DNA of 56,092 nt from Lachnospiraceae bacterium Zagget2 (GTDB lineage Bacteria > Bacillota > Clostridia > Lachnospirales > Lachnospiraceae): NCBI GenBank assembly GCA_001941045.1, contig MSHD01000046.1:1-56092 (forward strand). Reading direction: 5' to 3'. The translations under genes and the position numbers were made by a program. The notes beneath the pieces were generated by a model. The model was not told the origin of the DNA, ran no database searches, and saw only the letters and a list, made by a program, of their open reading frames with translations. Numbering within the stretch: position 1 is the stretch's first letter; every line of letters starts with the position of its first letter. Below, in pieces: positions 48,531 to 56,092 of the stretch.

Positions 48531-49310
48531 CTACGGGGGAAGCAGGTCTCGATGAAGTATAAGCGGATGAGAATCCCGGTTTCGACGCATACAGGCGACG
48601 ACTGGTTTCCTGACAATACGTATGCCGTCCGCGTCCCGGATCTCCATGCTGTCCAGAAGATATGCTCTGAGGACACCGCTCTGTGTGATCGTCCGGTACG
48701 GGATCATGCGCGGCGGCAGTTCTCTGCCTGCCCCGGCCAGCAGCTTATCCAGAAGTTCCGGCGCGAGAATGTTGACCGGACGGCCGCTGATCGGATCACA
48801 GAGCCCGTTTCCGGTGTCGTAAAAGCCCTCGACCGTGAGCCTGCAGTTCCCGCAGATGAGCGTCGCCTCGCAGTTCAGCGTGGCCAGCCTTTTCTGCCGG
48901 TTCAGCTGACGCTGCGCCGCATACAACAGCAGGCAGGCCACTGTGCCGACAATCGCAAGCCAGAGACCACAGAGAGGATGAAACTGCGCGAGATAACGGA
49001 GCAGGCCGTTCAGAAGAAAGCTTTCCAGATACAGAGTCAGAAACGTGCCGCAGAATTTTCCACTTTCCCGAAACGCGATAACGGTCATCACCGCGCAGAG
49101 CGCCAGTGTTCCGGTCAAATATCCGATTCCGTTTATGTATGCCGAAAAAACAGTCAGCGCGCAGGCTCCCAGAGCCCCCAGCAGCGCGGCCAGCGCAATC
49201 CTTCTTTTTCGCATCCGCAGATGCAGGAAGCCTGCGGTCAGCAGAAGAAGTGCCGTGTCCATCCAGAGGTTTTCCGCAAAGAGAATATCTACATATACTT
49301 CATAATACAC
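48531..49310 (-). CDS. spoIIGA: sigma-E processing peptidase SpoIIGA
   Basis: This aspartic protease of about 259 residues activates pro-sigma-E at the sporulation septum. It has five N-terminal membrane helices (about 5-150) and a C-terminal protease domain with the catalytic motif [13 protein letters not shown] (D-T-G) near residue 175 and a late PVVACM. Translation probably starts at GTG (49310), giving [11 protein letters not shown] as in relatives, seven bases after GAGGG. Confidence 0.92.
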   Translation of the reverse strand: MYYEVYVDILFAENLWMDTALLLLTAGFLHLRMRKRRIALAALLGALGACALTVFSAYINGIGYLTGTLALCAVMTVIAFRESGKFCGTFLTLYLESFLLNGLLRYLAQFHPLCGLWLAIVGTVACLLLYAAQRQLNRQKRLATLNCEATLICGNCRLTVEGFYDTGNGLCDPISGRPVNILAPELLDKLLAGAGRELPPRMIPYRTITQSGVLRAYLLDSMEIRDADGIRIVRKPVVACMRRNRDSHPLILHRDLLPP

Positions 49311-49418
49311 TTGCTGCCCTCTTACTTGTGCTGGTCTCATTATAAAAAAAGACCCGCGCGAGGCCTGTCATACGCTGTTGTCGAAACGGTGATCCTCTCG
49401 CCCGGAATCGACAAAATT

Positions 49419-49445
49419 CAAAAAAGGGCACTCCGCAGAGTGCCC
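49419..49445 (-). terminator. aroE terminator
   Basis: On the minus strand GGGCACTC pairs with GAGTGCCC around a four-base loop and is followed by TTTTTTG. It lies 18 bases after the aroE stop. Confidence 0.9.
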
Positions 49446-49463
49446 ACGAGACCGTATCTCATT

Positions 49464-50333
49464 TCAGCAAAAGTACTTCTCTTTGATCAGCCCGACCGGC
49501 ATCTCCTTCCCGGTCCACAGTTCAAAAGCGTAAGCCCCCTGATAGAGGAGCATGTACATCCCGTTAAAGGCGGGACAGCTCACCTGTTCTGCCATCTCAA
49601 GCAGCCTCGTCTTCCGCGGGTTGTAGATCACGTCGGAGACGATCAGCTCCGGATGCAGGAAACTCTTATCCGGAATCAGACAGCCTTCCTCATGCGGACT
49701 CATACCGACCGAGGAGGCGTTTACAAGAATCGCGCTCCCGTCGATACTCTTTCGCATCTGCGCCTCATCGCGCAGCTCATACATGCTGACACGGCAGGAA
49801 GTCCCCGCGTTCACGCGGTCGACAACCTCGCGGATGGCGTCCCAGGATGCGCCGTGCCGCGCAATGAGATCGATCGCACTCACCCCGTCGAGGGCCGCCT
49901 GCGCCACGATCGAGGAAGCCGCGCCGCCGGAACCCAGGAGCGTCATCTTCTTTCCCACAATGTCGTAGCCTGCGTCCGCCACCGCGGCCATATAGCCCTT
50001 TCCGTCCGTATTGTATCCGGTCAGCACGCCGTCCTCCTGCACGACGGTGTTCACCGCGCCGATCAGCTTCGCCTCCTCGGAAAGCTGATCGGCGCGTTCG
50101 TACATAAGACGCTTATGCGGCATTGTACAGTTCCAGCCGCGCGCGTTCATCGCTGTCAGGCCATCCACAACTACATCAAACTTCTCCGGAGAAACGTCAA
50201 AAGCCAGGTAAACATAGTCAAGCCCATAATAGGCAAAGGCTCCATTGTGCATGGCCGGGGAAATGCTGTGCGCGACCGGACTGCCGAGCAGACAGAGCAG
50301 CCCCGTATGACCGGTGATCGGTAACTGATTCAT
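49464..50333 (-). CDS. aroE: shikimate dehydrogenase
   Basis: This 289-residue enzyme reduces 3-dehydroshikimate to shikimate with NADPH. It has HSISPAMHN, the catalytic lysine in CTMPHKR, the canonical GYNTDGKGY aspartate motif, and LLGSGGAASSI for the cofactor. A terminal YQGAYAFELWTGKEMP matches the family. Compared with the TRAP-linked paralogue at 3690-4553, it keeps the normal motifs. A binding site AGGAGGGG precedes the ATG, and the gene has its own terminators on both sides. Confidence 0.95.
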   Translation of the reverse strand: MNQLPITGHTGLLCLLGSPVAHSISPAMHNGAFAYYGLDYVYLAFDVSPEKFDVVVDGLTAMNARGWNCTMPHKRLMYERADQLSEEAKLIGAVNTVVQEDGVLTGYNTDGKGYMAAVADAGYDIVGKKMTLLGSGGAASSIVAQAALDGVSAIDLIARHGASWDAIREVVDRVNAGTSCRVSMYELRDEAQMRKSIDGSAILVNASSVGMSPHEEGCLIPDKSFLHPELIVSDVIYNPRKTRLLEMAEQVSCPAFNGMYMLLYQGAYAFELWTGKEMPVGLIKEKYFC

Positions 50334-50360
50334 ATTTTTCCCCTCCTGTAAAGCAAAGAA

Positions 50361-50392
50361 GGCCGCCCGTGGTCCTGTCCCACAGGCGGCCC
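50361..50392 (-). terminator. ftsZ terminator
   Basis: On the minus strand GGCCGCCTGTG pairs imperfectly with CACGGGCGGCC around a short loop and is followed by TTCTTT. It lies nine bases after the ftsZ stop. Confidence 0.8.
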
Positions 50393-50401
50393 TGACAAAT
50401 C

Positions 50402-51559
50402 TTATCTGTTTTTCTGGAAGAACTGTGGAATCTTGATCTCCTGCTCCTCCACGCTGCTCTCCGGCTTCTTGAACGTCTTCAGACCCGGAAACGGCTGTAC
50501 CTGCGGCGTCGGCGTCGATGGCGTCGCCGTCTTCAGCTTTACGGTCCCCGGCTGGCTCTGCGTGCTCTGCACCGGACGGTAAGACTGCGGAATCACGGAC
50601 TCGCTGCCGACCTCCTGAAGTCCGGTCGCGATCACCGTAATGCTGACCTCATCCGTATTGCTGGAATCATACATCGCGCCGAAGATCACATTCGCATCCT
50701 CACCGACCAGTTCCTGCACATAGCTCGCAGCCTCATTGGCATCGATAAGAGAAATGTCGCCGGATACATTGATAATCACATGGCTTGCGCCGTTAATCGT
50801 CGTCTCGAGCAGCGGACTCGTAACCGCCTGCTTCACTGCCTCCATCGCCTTGTCATCGCCTCTGGCCGTGCCAATACCGATGTGAGCGATGCCCTTGTCA
50901 GTCATGACCGTCTGTACGTCTGCAAAGTCCAGATTGATGAGCGCCGGTATATTGATGAGATCGGTAATACCCTGTACCGCCTGCTGCAGCACCTCGTCGG
51001 CCTTCTTCAGAGCCTCCGGCATCGTCGTCCTGCGATCGACAATCTCGAGCAGCTTGTCATTCGGAATGACGATCAGCGTGTCAACTGCCTCTTTTAACTT
51101 TTCAATGCCCTGCAGCGCGTTGTTCATACGCTGCCGCGCCTCAAAACGGAAGGGCTTCGTCACAACGCCAACGGTCAGAATTCCCATCTCCTTCGCCGCC
51201 TTCGCAAGCACCGGCGTCGCACCGGTACCGGTACCGCCGCCCATGCCGCAGGTGACGAACACCATGTCCGCGCCCTGTATTGCTTCCTTCAGTTCTTCCA
51301 GGCTCTCCTCGGCGGCCTTCTCGCCGACCTCCGGCTTCGCCCCCGCTCCGAGCCCCTTTGTCAGCTTCTCGCCTATCTGTACAGTGACCGGAGCTTTGCA
51401 GAGCTTCAAAGCCTGCTTATCGGTATTTACCCCGATGAATTCCACTCCTCCGATCTGTTCTTCTACCATTCTATTTACAGCGTTATTACCCGCTCCGCCG
51501 ATACCGACCACGATAATCCGTGCCGCGGATTCCGCTTCATTCGTCATAATCTCCAGCAA
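50402..51559 (-). CDS. ftsZ: cell division protein FtsZ
   Basis: This tubulin-like GTPase of about 385 residues forms the division ring. It shows [29 protein letters not shown] (tubulin signature GGGTGTG) near residue 110, the T7 loop [11 protein letters not shown], and a C-terminal variable linker (about 320-370) before a conserved tail with IKIPQFF. Translation likely starts at TTG (51559), eight bases after AAGGAGG, giving the MLEI-T-N-E opening common in Lachnospiraceae. Confidence 0.97.
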   Translation of the reverse strand: MLEIMTNEAESAARIIVVGIGGAGNNAVNRMVEEQIGGVEFIGVNTDKQALKLCKAPVTVQIGEKLTKGLGAGAKPEVGEKAAEESLEELKEAIQGADMVFVTCGMGGGTGTGATPVLAKAAKEMGILTVGVVTKPFRFEARQRMNNALQGIEKLKEAVDTLIVIPNDKLLEIVDRRTTMPEALKKADEVLQQAVQGITDLINIPALINLDFADVQTVMTDKGIAHIGIGTARGDDKAMEAVKQAVTSPLLETTINGASHVIINVSGDISLIDANEAASYVQELVGEDANVIFGAMYDSSNTDEVSITVIATGLQEVGSESVIPQSYRPVQSTQSQPGTVKLKTATPSTPTPQVQPFPGLKTFKKPESSVEEQEIKIPQFFQKNR

Positions 51560-51601
51560 GGTGATGTCCTCCTTCAACCCACGTAAACTTACACTATGTT
51601 T

Positions 51602-51630
51602 ATCATAGCTTTTTTTTCACAATAACGCAA
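51602..51630 (-). promoter_or_regulatory. predicted ftsZ promoter
   Basis: On the minus strand TTGCGT (51630-51625) and TATGAT (51607-51602) are 17 bases apart with an A-rich spacer. Transcription would begin near 51595, about 35 bases before the TTG start. Confidence 0.65.
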
Positions 51631-51665
51631 CAGTATTTTTTAACTTTTTTCACATTTTCGGGCAA

Positions 51666-52439
51666 TTATTTCGACGCTTCCAACGAGATATGGGTGCTCT
51701 CGTCGGTATAATTTTCCATATGTAGTGTTCCGGAGCGGCCGGCGAGGTCAGATTCGAGCTGTTTGAGGCGGGAAATCTTTTCATCGAGATAATCCCCCTC
51801 TCCCAGCTCCACGGTTACGTCGCCCAGCTCGAGGTACAGTTCCGAAGAACTGCCAAAGCGAATCTCATCGGGAACCAGCTCATACTTGGAAAGAAGCTGG
51901 GTGAGATTGAGGATGGTATTGAAGATATCCGGATCCGGCACGTTCAGTGCCTCATACATGGTCAGCTCGTCAAAAGAGATGCCGCTGATCAGAGGCACGC
52001 CCTCCATCACCTCATCGGAGCTCTCCACTACAATTCCATCTTTGTCAAAGTAGACATTCTTCCCGAGATATTTTACATAGCCGACAATCTCCTTCTCGTA
52101 GACGCGAATCGTAATGCTGCTGAAAGAGTCGATCTCAATATCAAAAGTGTCGATAAAGGGAATCTCCGGCTGCTCCATATACTGATAACGAAAATAAAGG
52201 TACAGCGTATTGCGTGATATGCCGTCGCCGATCACGAGATCCGCAATTTCCTCATTTGTATAATATTCATTTCCGCTGACTGTCACCTCACGGACACGAA
52301 AAATACCAAGCACAGAAAGGAGCAGTACCGCGATGACCGCCAGTACCGCTGCAGCGATAATAAGCCCCTTCCAGCTCCTTTTTCTTTTCCTGCTGTCCGC
52401 CATAATCTTCTTTTTGTCCTCAAACAGATGTACTGTCAT
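51666..52439 (-). CDS. divIB: cell division protein DivIB/FtsQ
   Basis: This 257-residue bitopic protein has a basic N-terminus (SRKRKRSWK), one transmembrane helix (about 28-48), a POTRA domain (VREVTVSGNEYYTNEEIADL, about 50-115) and an FtsQ-type beta domain. It bridges early and late division proteins. The ATG at 52439 has no clear binding site; the second ATG 12 codons later is possible. It is followed by ftsZ after 106 bases. Confidence 0.88.
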   Translation of the reverse strand: MTVHLFEDKKKIMADSRKRKRSWKGLIIAAAVLAVIAVLLLSVLGIFRVREVTVSGNEYYTNEEIADLVIGDGISRNTLYLYFRYQYMEQPEIPFIDTFDIEIDSFSSITIRVYEKEIVGYVKYLGKNVYFDKDGIVVESSDEVMEGVPLISGISFDELTMYEALNVPDPDIFNTILNLTQLLSKYELVPDEIRFGSSSELYLELGDVTVELGEGDYLDEKISRLKQLESDLAGRSGTLHMENYTDESTHISLEASK

Positions 52440-52466
52440 TCAGTGTAACACAATTCCCATTTTTTT

Positions 52467-53696
52467 TTAATCCCCCTGTATATCCTCGTATCCTCTTTTC
52501 ACAAAGTCCATCCCGCGAATCTCGCTCCTCCCCTCCGCCGTAAGTGCCGCCATGATGAGCGCGGCGCCGCCGCGGAGCTCTCTGGCGCAGACCTGCGCGC
52601 CATGAAGCCTGGCATCTCCTTCGATCACGGCCAGGGAATCCTCCTCATAGATGCGCGCGCCCATTTTCCGAAGCTCCGGCACAATCTGAAATCTCGCCTC
52701 AAATATCTTCTCCTCCAGAAAACTCGGGCCGGATGCCAGAGAGAGCGCTGCCATCAGGGCGGACTGCAGATCCGTCGGAAAATCCGGGAACGGCGCGGTG
52801 GCAAGATAGGGAATTGCACGGACTTTTCGCTCCATTTTTACAGCAATCTCATTTCTCTCCTCCTTCAGCGAAACCTCCGCTCCCAGTTCTGTCAGAATAC
52901 GGGGCAGAATTCCCAGATGCGCCGTCGGCACATGGAGAAGCCGGAGCTCTCCGCCTGTCATGACTGCTCCCAGAAGATAAGTGCCTGCCACAATCCGGTC
53001 GGACGGAACGATATATTCTGCCGCGTGAAGCCGTTCCACGCCCTCCACGCGAATCACCGGCGTACCCGCGCCCTCGATGTGCGCGCCCATTTTCCGAAGG
53101 AAACCGGACAGAGCCACGATCTCCGGTTCCTGCGCCGCCCCGTGAAGCAATGTGCGCCCTTCCGCAAGCGCCGCGGCAAGCAGAACATTCTCCGTCGCGC
53201 CAACACTCGGAAAGTCGAGGGTAATATCCGCGCCGCGCAGCTGATCTGCATATGCGTAAAGGCTATGTTCCCGATGCTCAAAGCGGACTCCGAGCTGCCC
53301 GAGCGCCTGAATATGCAGATCGATCGGACGCTTCCCGATCGTGCAGCCGCCCGGATAGGGGAGCTCGGCCTCCCGCATTCTCCCGAGCATACTCCCGAGC
53401 AGGGTAACGCCCGCACGCATTTTTCCGGCTCCGCTCCCCTCCAGCCGGCAGCGGTCTGCGCCGCGCGTGTCTACGATCAGCATGTGTCCCTCCTGATGAG
53501 CCCGGCATCCGGCATCCGTCAGAAGTTCCAGCATATGATCCACATCCGTGATCTGCGGACAGTGATGAAGTATATATACGCCTTCCGCAAGCAGCATGGC
53601 TGCCAGCATCGGCAATGCCGCGTTCTTCGAGCCCTGTACCAGCAGCTCCCCGCATATCCGCTGCGGTCCGACAATTTCCAGTCTGTCCTCTCCCAA
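52467..53696 (-). CDS. murA: UDP-N-acetylglucosamine 1-carboxyvinyltransferase
   Basis: This enzyme commits UDP-GlcNAc to peptidoglycan. It has VQGSKNAALPMLAA (substrate lysine and asparagine), YPGGCTIGKRPIDLHIQALGQLG (with the PEP-binding, fosfomycin-sensitive cysteine quoted here as G-G-C-T-I-G), and FPTDLQSALMAALSLA. The likely start is TTG (53696), seven bases after GGAGG, giving 409 residues; the longer frame overlaps ftsW. It lies between ftsW and divIB. Confidence 0.93.
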   Translation of the reverse strand: MGEDRLEIVGPQRICGELLVQGSKNAALPMLAAMLLAEGVYILHHCPQITDVDHMLELLTDAGCRAHQEGHMLIVDTRGADRCRLEGSGAGKMRAGVTLLGSMLGRMREAELPYPGGCTIGKRPIDLHIQALGQLGVRFEHREHSLYAYADQLRGADITLDFPSVGATENVLLAAALAEGRTLLHGAAQEPEIVALSGFLRKMGAHIEGAGTPVIRVEGVERLHAAEYIVPSDRIVAGTYLLGAVMTGGELRLLHVPTAHLGILPRILTELGAEVSLKEERNEIAVKMERKVRAIPYLATAPFPDFPTDLQSALMAALSLASGPSFLEEKIFEARFQIVPELRKMGARIYEEDSLAVIEGDARLHGAQVCARELRGGAALIMAALTAEGRSEIRGMDFVKRGYEDIQGD

Positions 53697-53748
53697 TCTC
53701 TCTCCTCCAACCCGCGAGCTATACCTCAGTATATGCAAACCCGGCACG

Positions 53749-54852
53749 TCAGCGTTCCTTTTTCACCCCGCGCGAGACATTCAGGACAAGGCCAAGCTCG
53801 GAAAGCAGAAAGACGATCGAGGTTCCGCCATAGCTGATGAAGGGCAGCGTGATGCCCGTATTGGGAATGGTGTTGGTGACGACGGCGATATTCAGAATGA
53901 CCTGAATCATGATATGTCCCATGACCCCTGCCGCCAGAAGCGCGCCGAAGAGTTCCTGCGTATGTGTCGCAATTACCATCAGACGCCAGATCAGAAGAGA
54001 AAACAGGAAAATAACGCCGCAGGCTCCAAAGAGCCCCAGCTCCTCGCAGATAATCGAGAAAATCATATCGTTCTGCGCCTCGGGCACGAAGCCCAGCTTC
54101 TGCATGCTGCCACCCAGACCCACGCCGAAAATGCCGCCGGAGCCGATCGCGTAGAGTCCCTGCAGTGTCTGATAACCCTTCTCATAGAGCTCCGGATGAC
54201 GCCAGATCGCCAGTCGTTCCAGGCGATAGGACGCCAGACTTAAGAAAATGGCGATAAAACCGACGCCCAGCGCGCCGAGCCAGAGGAATGGAAGGAACTT
54301 TGGATTTGCAACAAACAGCAGAATCACCGCAATTCCAAGAATAATCACCGCAGTGCTCAGATTGTTCGTCCCCACCAGACCGACGATCGGCAGCACAAGC
54401 AGGATGACCAGAAACATATAACGCCAGGACTTCATGTGTCCGGCCTCCCGGTTCACAATCGAAGCCAGCAGAATGACGACTGCCAGCTTTGCGAACTCGG
54501 AGGGCTGAAAGGAGAGCGGTCCAAGGGAGAGCCAGCGCTTCGAACCGTTATACTCGTCCCCGATGAACAGCACCGCTGTGGAGAGCGCGAGCGACAGAAG
54601 GTAAGCCGGAACCGCCACGGGAATAAAGCGGCGATAGTCGATAAGGGAAATCAGATACATCGCCATGAACCCGATGCTGGTCGCAAAGAGCTGCTTTTTA
54701 AAATAATAGGCAGGGTCCGCGAATTTGACCCTGCCATTGTAGGCGCTGGTGCTATAGAGCATGACCAGGCCGAATACAGCCAGTATAAGTATCAGTATCA
54801 GGAGTACGGCATCCGCCGAATCCTTTCCATCCGTCCTGCTGTCCCGCCCCAT
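53749..54852 (-). CDS. ftsW: FtsW/SpoVE-type lipid II polymerase
   Basis: This 367-residue SEDS-family glycosyltransferase has about ten membrane helices. Key blocks are SKRWLSLGPLSFQPSEFAKLAVVI (catalytic region), YQTLQGLYAIGSGGIFGVGLGGS, FSIICEELGLFGA and TGITLPFISYGGTSIV. It polymerises glycan strands at the septum or in spore cortex; position next to murA and mraY fits either FtsW or SpoVE, and I cannot separate the two by sequence alone. Confidence 0.93.
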   Translation of the reverse strand: MGRDSRTDGKDSADAVLLILILILAVFGLVMLYSTSAYNGRVKFADPAYYFKKQLFATSIGFMAMYLISLIDYRRFIPVAVPAYLLSLALSTAVLFIGDEYNGSKRWLSLGPLSFQPSEFAKLAVVILLASIVNREAGHMKSWRYMFLVILLVLPIVGLVGTNNLSTAVIILGIAVILLFVANPKFLPFLWLGALGVGFIAIFLSLASYRLERLAIWRHPELYEKGYQTLQGLYAIGSGGIFGVGLGGSMQKLGFVPEAQNDMIFSIICEELGLFGACGVIFLFSLLIWRLMVIATHTQELFGALLAAGVMGHIMIQVILNIAVVTNTIPNTGITLPFISYGGTSIVFLLSELGLVLNVSRGVKKER

Positions 54853-54936
54853 CGCACACCGCCTGAAAAATTCTCTGTCTATTCCTATTCAGAAATCTTC
54901 TCTCTCATGCACGAGAGAATCTTCAGGTGAAAAAAT

Positions 54937-55896
54937 TCAGATCGCCGCGAGCGCGATAAGACAGCACAGCGCCGTCACGATCGAGAATACGGTCACGACC
55001 CGTGTCTCCGACCAGCCGCATTTCTCAAAATGATGATGGATCGGCGCCATCTTGAAGATGCGCTTTCCGTGCGTCAGCTTGAAGTAACTGACCTGCAGGA
55101 TGACCGACAGCACTTCGACAAGATAGATCAGTCCTACCAGAGGCAGGAAAAGCGGCATTTTCAGGAGATAGGCCGTCGAGGCCACAAAGCCGCCCAGCGC
55201 GAGCGAACCGGTGTCTCCCATGAAGACGCTCGCCGGATAGACATTGAACAGCAGAAAGCCGAGCAGTCCACCCGTCACCGCGCAGGTCACCGGCGCAATC
55301 CCTGCCTCCGTGCCGAGCGCCACGACCGTGAAAAACACTGCCACCATAATCGTAACGCTCGAGGCCAGACCGTCAAGACCGTCAGTGAAGTTCGTCCCGT
55401 TGACCGTGCCGATCACCACAAAAAACAAAAGCGGCACGGCGAGCCAGCCGATCTCCAGATACTTCCCGCCGCTGAAGGGAATCAGCATCGAAAGCCCCAC
55501 GTCCGACACCTTCACCATGTACCAGGCGAAGACGGCTGTCACTGCGATCTGCAGCGCCATCTTCTGCCCCGGCATCAGACCATCGGAACGGTGCAGCACA
55601 ACCTTCAGATAATCGTCCAGGAAGCCGATGATCCCGAAGCCCACCGTCATGAACAGGATCGGCGCAATCTTCGGATAACGTCCGACATAGAGAAGGGATG
55701 TGACAAGCACCGCCAGCAGAAAGATCAGGCCTCCCATCGTCGGCGTGCCATTCTTCTTCAGGTGACTCTCCGGCCCGTCCAGGCGCTCGGTCTGCCCGAC
55801 CTTCAGCCTGCGCAGCACCGGAATGATCAGCGGCCCCGCCGCCGCGCTGATCGCGAAGGAAATCAATATCGGAAAAATCACATCTGCGTTCATCAT
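54937..55896 (-). CDS. mraY: phospho-N-acetylmuramoyl-pentapeptide transferase
   Basis: This membrane enzyme of 319 residues makes lipid I. It has KNGTPTMGGLIFLLA, GFLDDYLKVV, NGTNFTDGLDGLASSV, VFMGDTGSLALGG and APIHHHFEKCGWSE. Ten helices are visible. AGGGGTGAAC precedes the ATG. murD and murG, often nearby, are not in this window. A tRNA gene lies just upstream. Confidence 0.97.
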   Translation of the reverse strand: MMNADVIFPILISFAISAAAGPLIIPVLRRLKVGQTERLDGPESHLKKNGTPTMGGLIFLLAVLVTSLLYVGRYPKIAPILFMTVGFGIIGFLDDYLKVVLHRSDGLMPGQKMALQIAVTAVFAWYMVKVSDVGLSMLIPFSGGKYLEIGWLAVPLLFFVVIGTVNGTNFTDGLDGLASSVTIMVAVFFTVVALGTEAGIAPVTCAVTGGLLGFLLFNVYPASVFMGDTGSLALGGFVASTAYLLKMPLFLPLVGLIYLVEVLSVILQVSYFKLTHGKRIFKMAPIHHHFEKCGWSETRVVTVFSIVTALCCLIALAAI

Positions 55897-55955
55897 AACT
55901 GTTCACCCCTGTGCATCCAGTCGCCAGTCACGGACTGATTTTTTACAATAGAAAA

Positions 55956-56026
55956 AGCAGGTAAAGGGAATCGAACCCTCCTCCCCAGCTTGGGAAGCTG
56001 GTGTTCTACCGATGAACTATACCTGC
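55956..56026 (-). tRNA. tRNA-Gly (anticodon CCC)
   Basis: A complete cloverleaf is visible on the minus strand. The acceptor arm GCAGGTA pairs with TACCTGC; the anticodon arm CCAGC/GCTGG encloses loop TTCCCAA (anticodon CCC). The T arm contains GGTTCGATTCC. The CCA end is not encoded; the discriminator is T, followed by a T run. Confidence 0.95.
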
Positions 56027-56038
56027 ATTTCATACGGA

Positions 56039-56067
56039 ATTATACACCAGCGGAATTTAAAAAGCAA
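56039..56067 (-). promoter_or_regulatory. promoter of tRNA-Gly
   Basis: On the minus strand TTGCTT (56067-56062) and TATAAT (56044-56039) have a 17-base spacer, placing the start of transcription a few bases before the tRNA. Confidence 0.85.
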
Positions 56068-56092
56068 GGGAAAAGAAAAAGTTTTTTACAGG

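Noticed and set aside
48522-50324. A 600-codon plus-strand frame opposite spoIIGA and aroE
   Set aside because: It crosses a terminator and two real genes on the other strand and has shadow composition.

Overview
The window reads as a piece of a spore-forming Firmicutes chromosome, most likely a Lachnospiraceae-type Clostridia. The evidence is the sporulation cluster (spoIIGA, sigE, sigG and a YlmC/YmxH-type gene) beside a division and cell-wall cluster (mraY, ftsW, murA, divIB, ftsZ), strong AGGAGG ribosome binding sites, frequent TTG and GTG starts, and a GC-rich backbone. Nearly all genes lie on the minus strand, so each operon below is listed from high to low coordinates.

Left edge (1-891): an AT-rich segment with a tandem pair of HxsD-like proteins and a small membrane protein, probably the start of a peptide-modification (RiPP) locus that continues outside the window. 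8957-892 is one tight run: DUF362 protein, map, mgtE, deoC, cdd, an AroE-like dehydrogenase and a complete TRAP transporter (dctQ, dctM, dctP). 13274-9060 is a lower-GC operon with a consensus promoter and operator-like repeats: DUF5058 membrane protein, a second membrane protein, a membrane dipeptidase, a PatB-type C-S lyase and a MarR regulator. I infer a system for taking up and cleaving cysteinyl-glycine S-conjugates or similar dipeptides.

16382-13350 holds two broken genes: a HAD phosphatase with a frameshift and a secreted carbohydrate-binding-domain lipoprotein with an in-frame TGA. 18617-16394 is a small accessory patch: an XRE/nucleotidyltransferase toxin-antitoxin-like module, a decayed prepilin-peptidase copy and a DUF4160 pair. 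27783-18615 is a housekeeping operon: alaS, a zinc-finger anti-sigma-like protein, polA, coaE, a WalJ-type hydrolase, an ACT protein, a PFL/DUF711 protein and a prepilin peptidase.

44845-27920 is an L-rhamnose utilisation region: AraC regulator, rhamnulokinase, class II aldolase, an L-fucose/L-arabinose-type isomerase, a plus-strand two-component system divergent from a second sugar-binding lipoprotein, an ABC sugar transporter, rhamnose mutarotase, a short-chain dehydrogenase and a PHP-domain protein. The aldolase and dehydrogenase look like the two halves of the bifunctional RhaEW enzyme, coded at opposite ends of the locus.

56067-44865 is core: tRNA-Gly(CCC), mraY, ftsW, murA, divIB, ftsZ, aroE, spoIIGA, sigE, then sigG and ylmC on the opposite strand, and nrdR, aroK and efp. 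The most interesting points are the HxsD-like pair, the DUF5058/dipeptidase/C-S lyase operon, the split RhaEW, the paralogous sugar-binding protein paired with the two-component system, and three coding lesions within about 5 kb.
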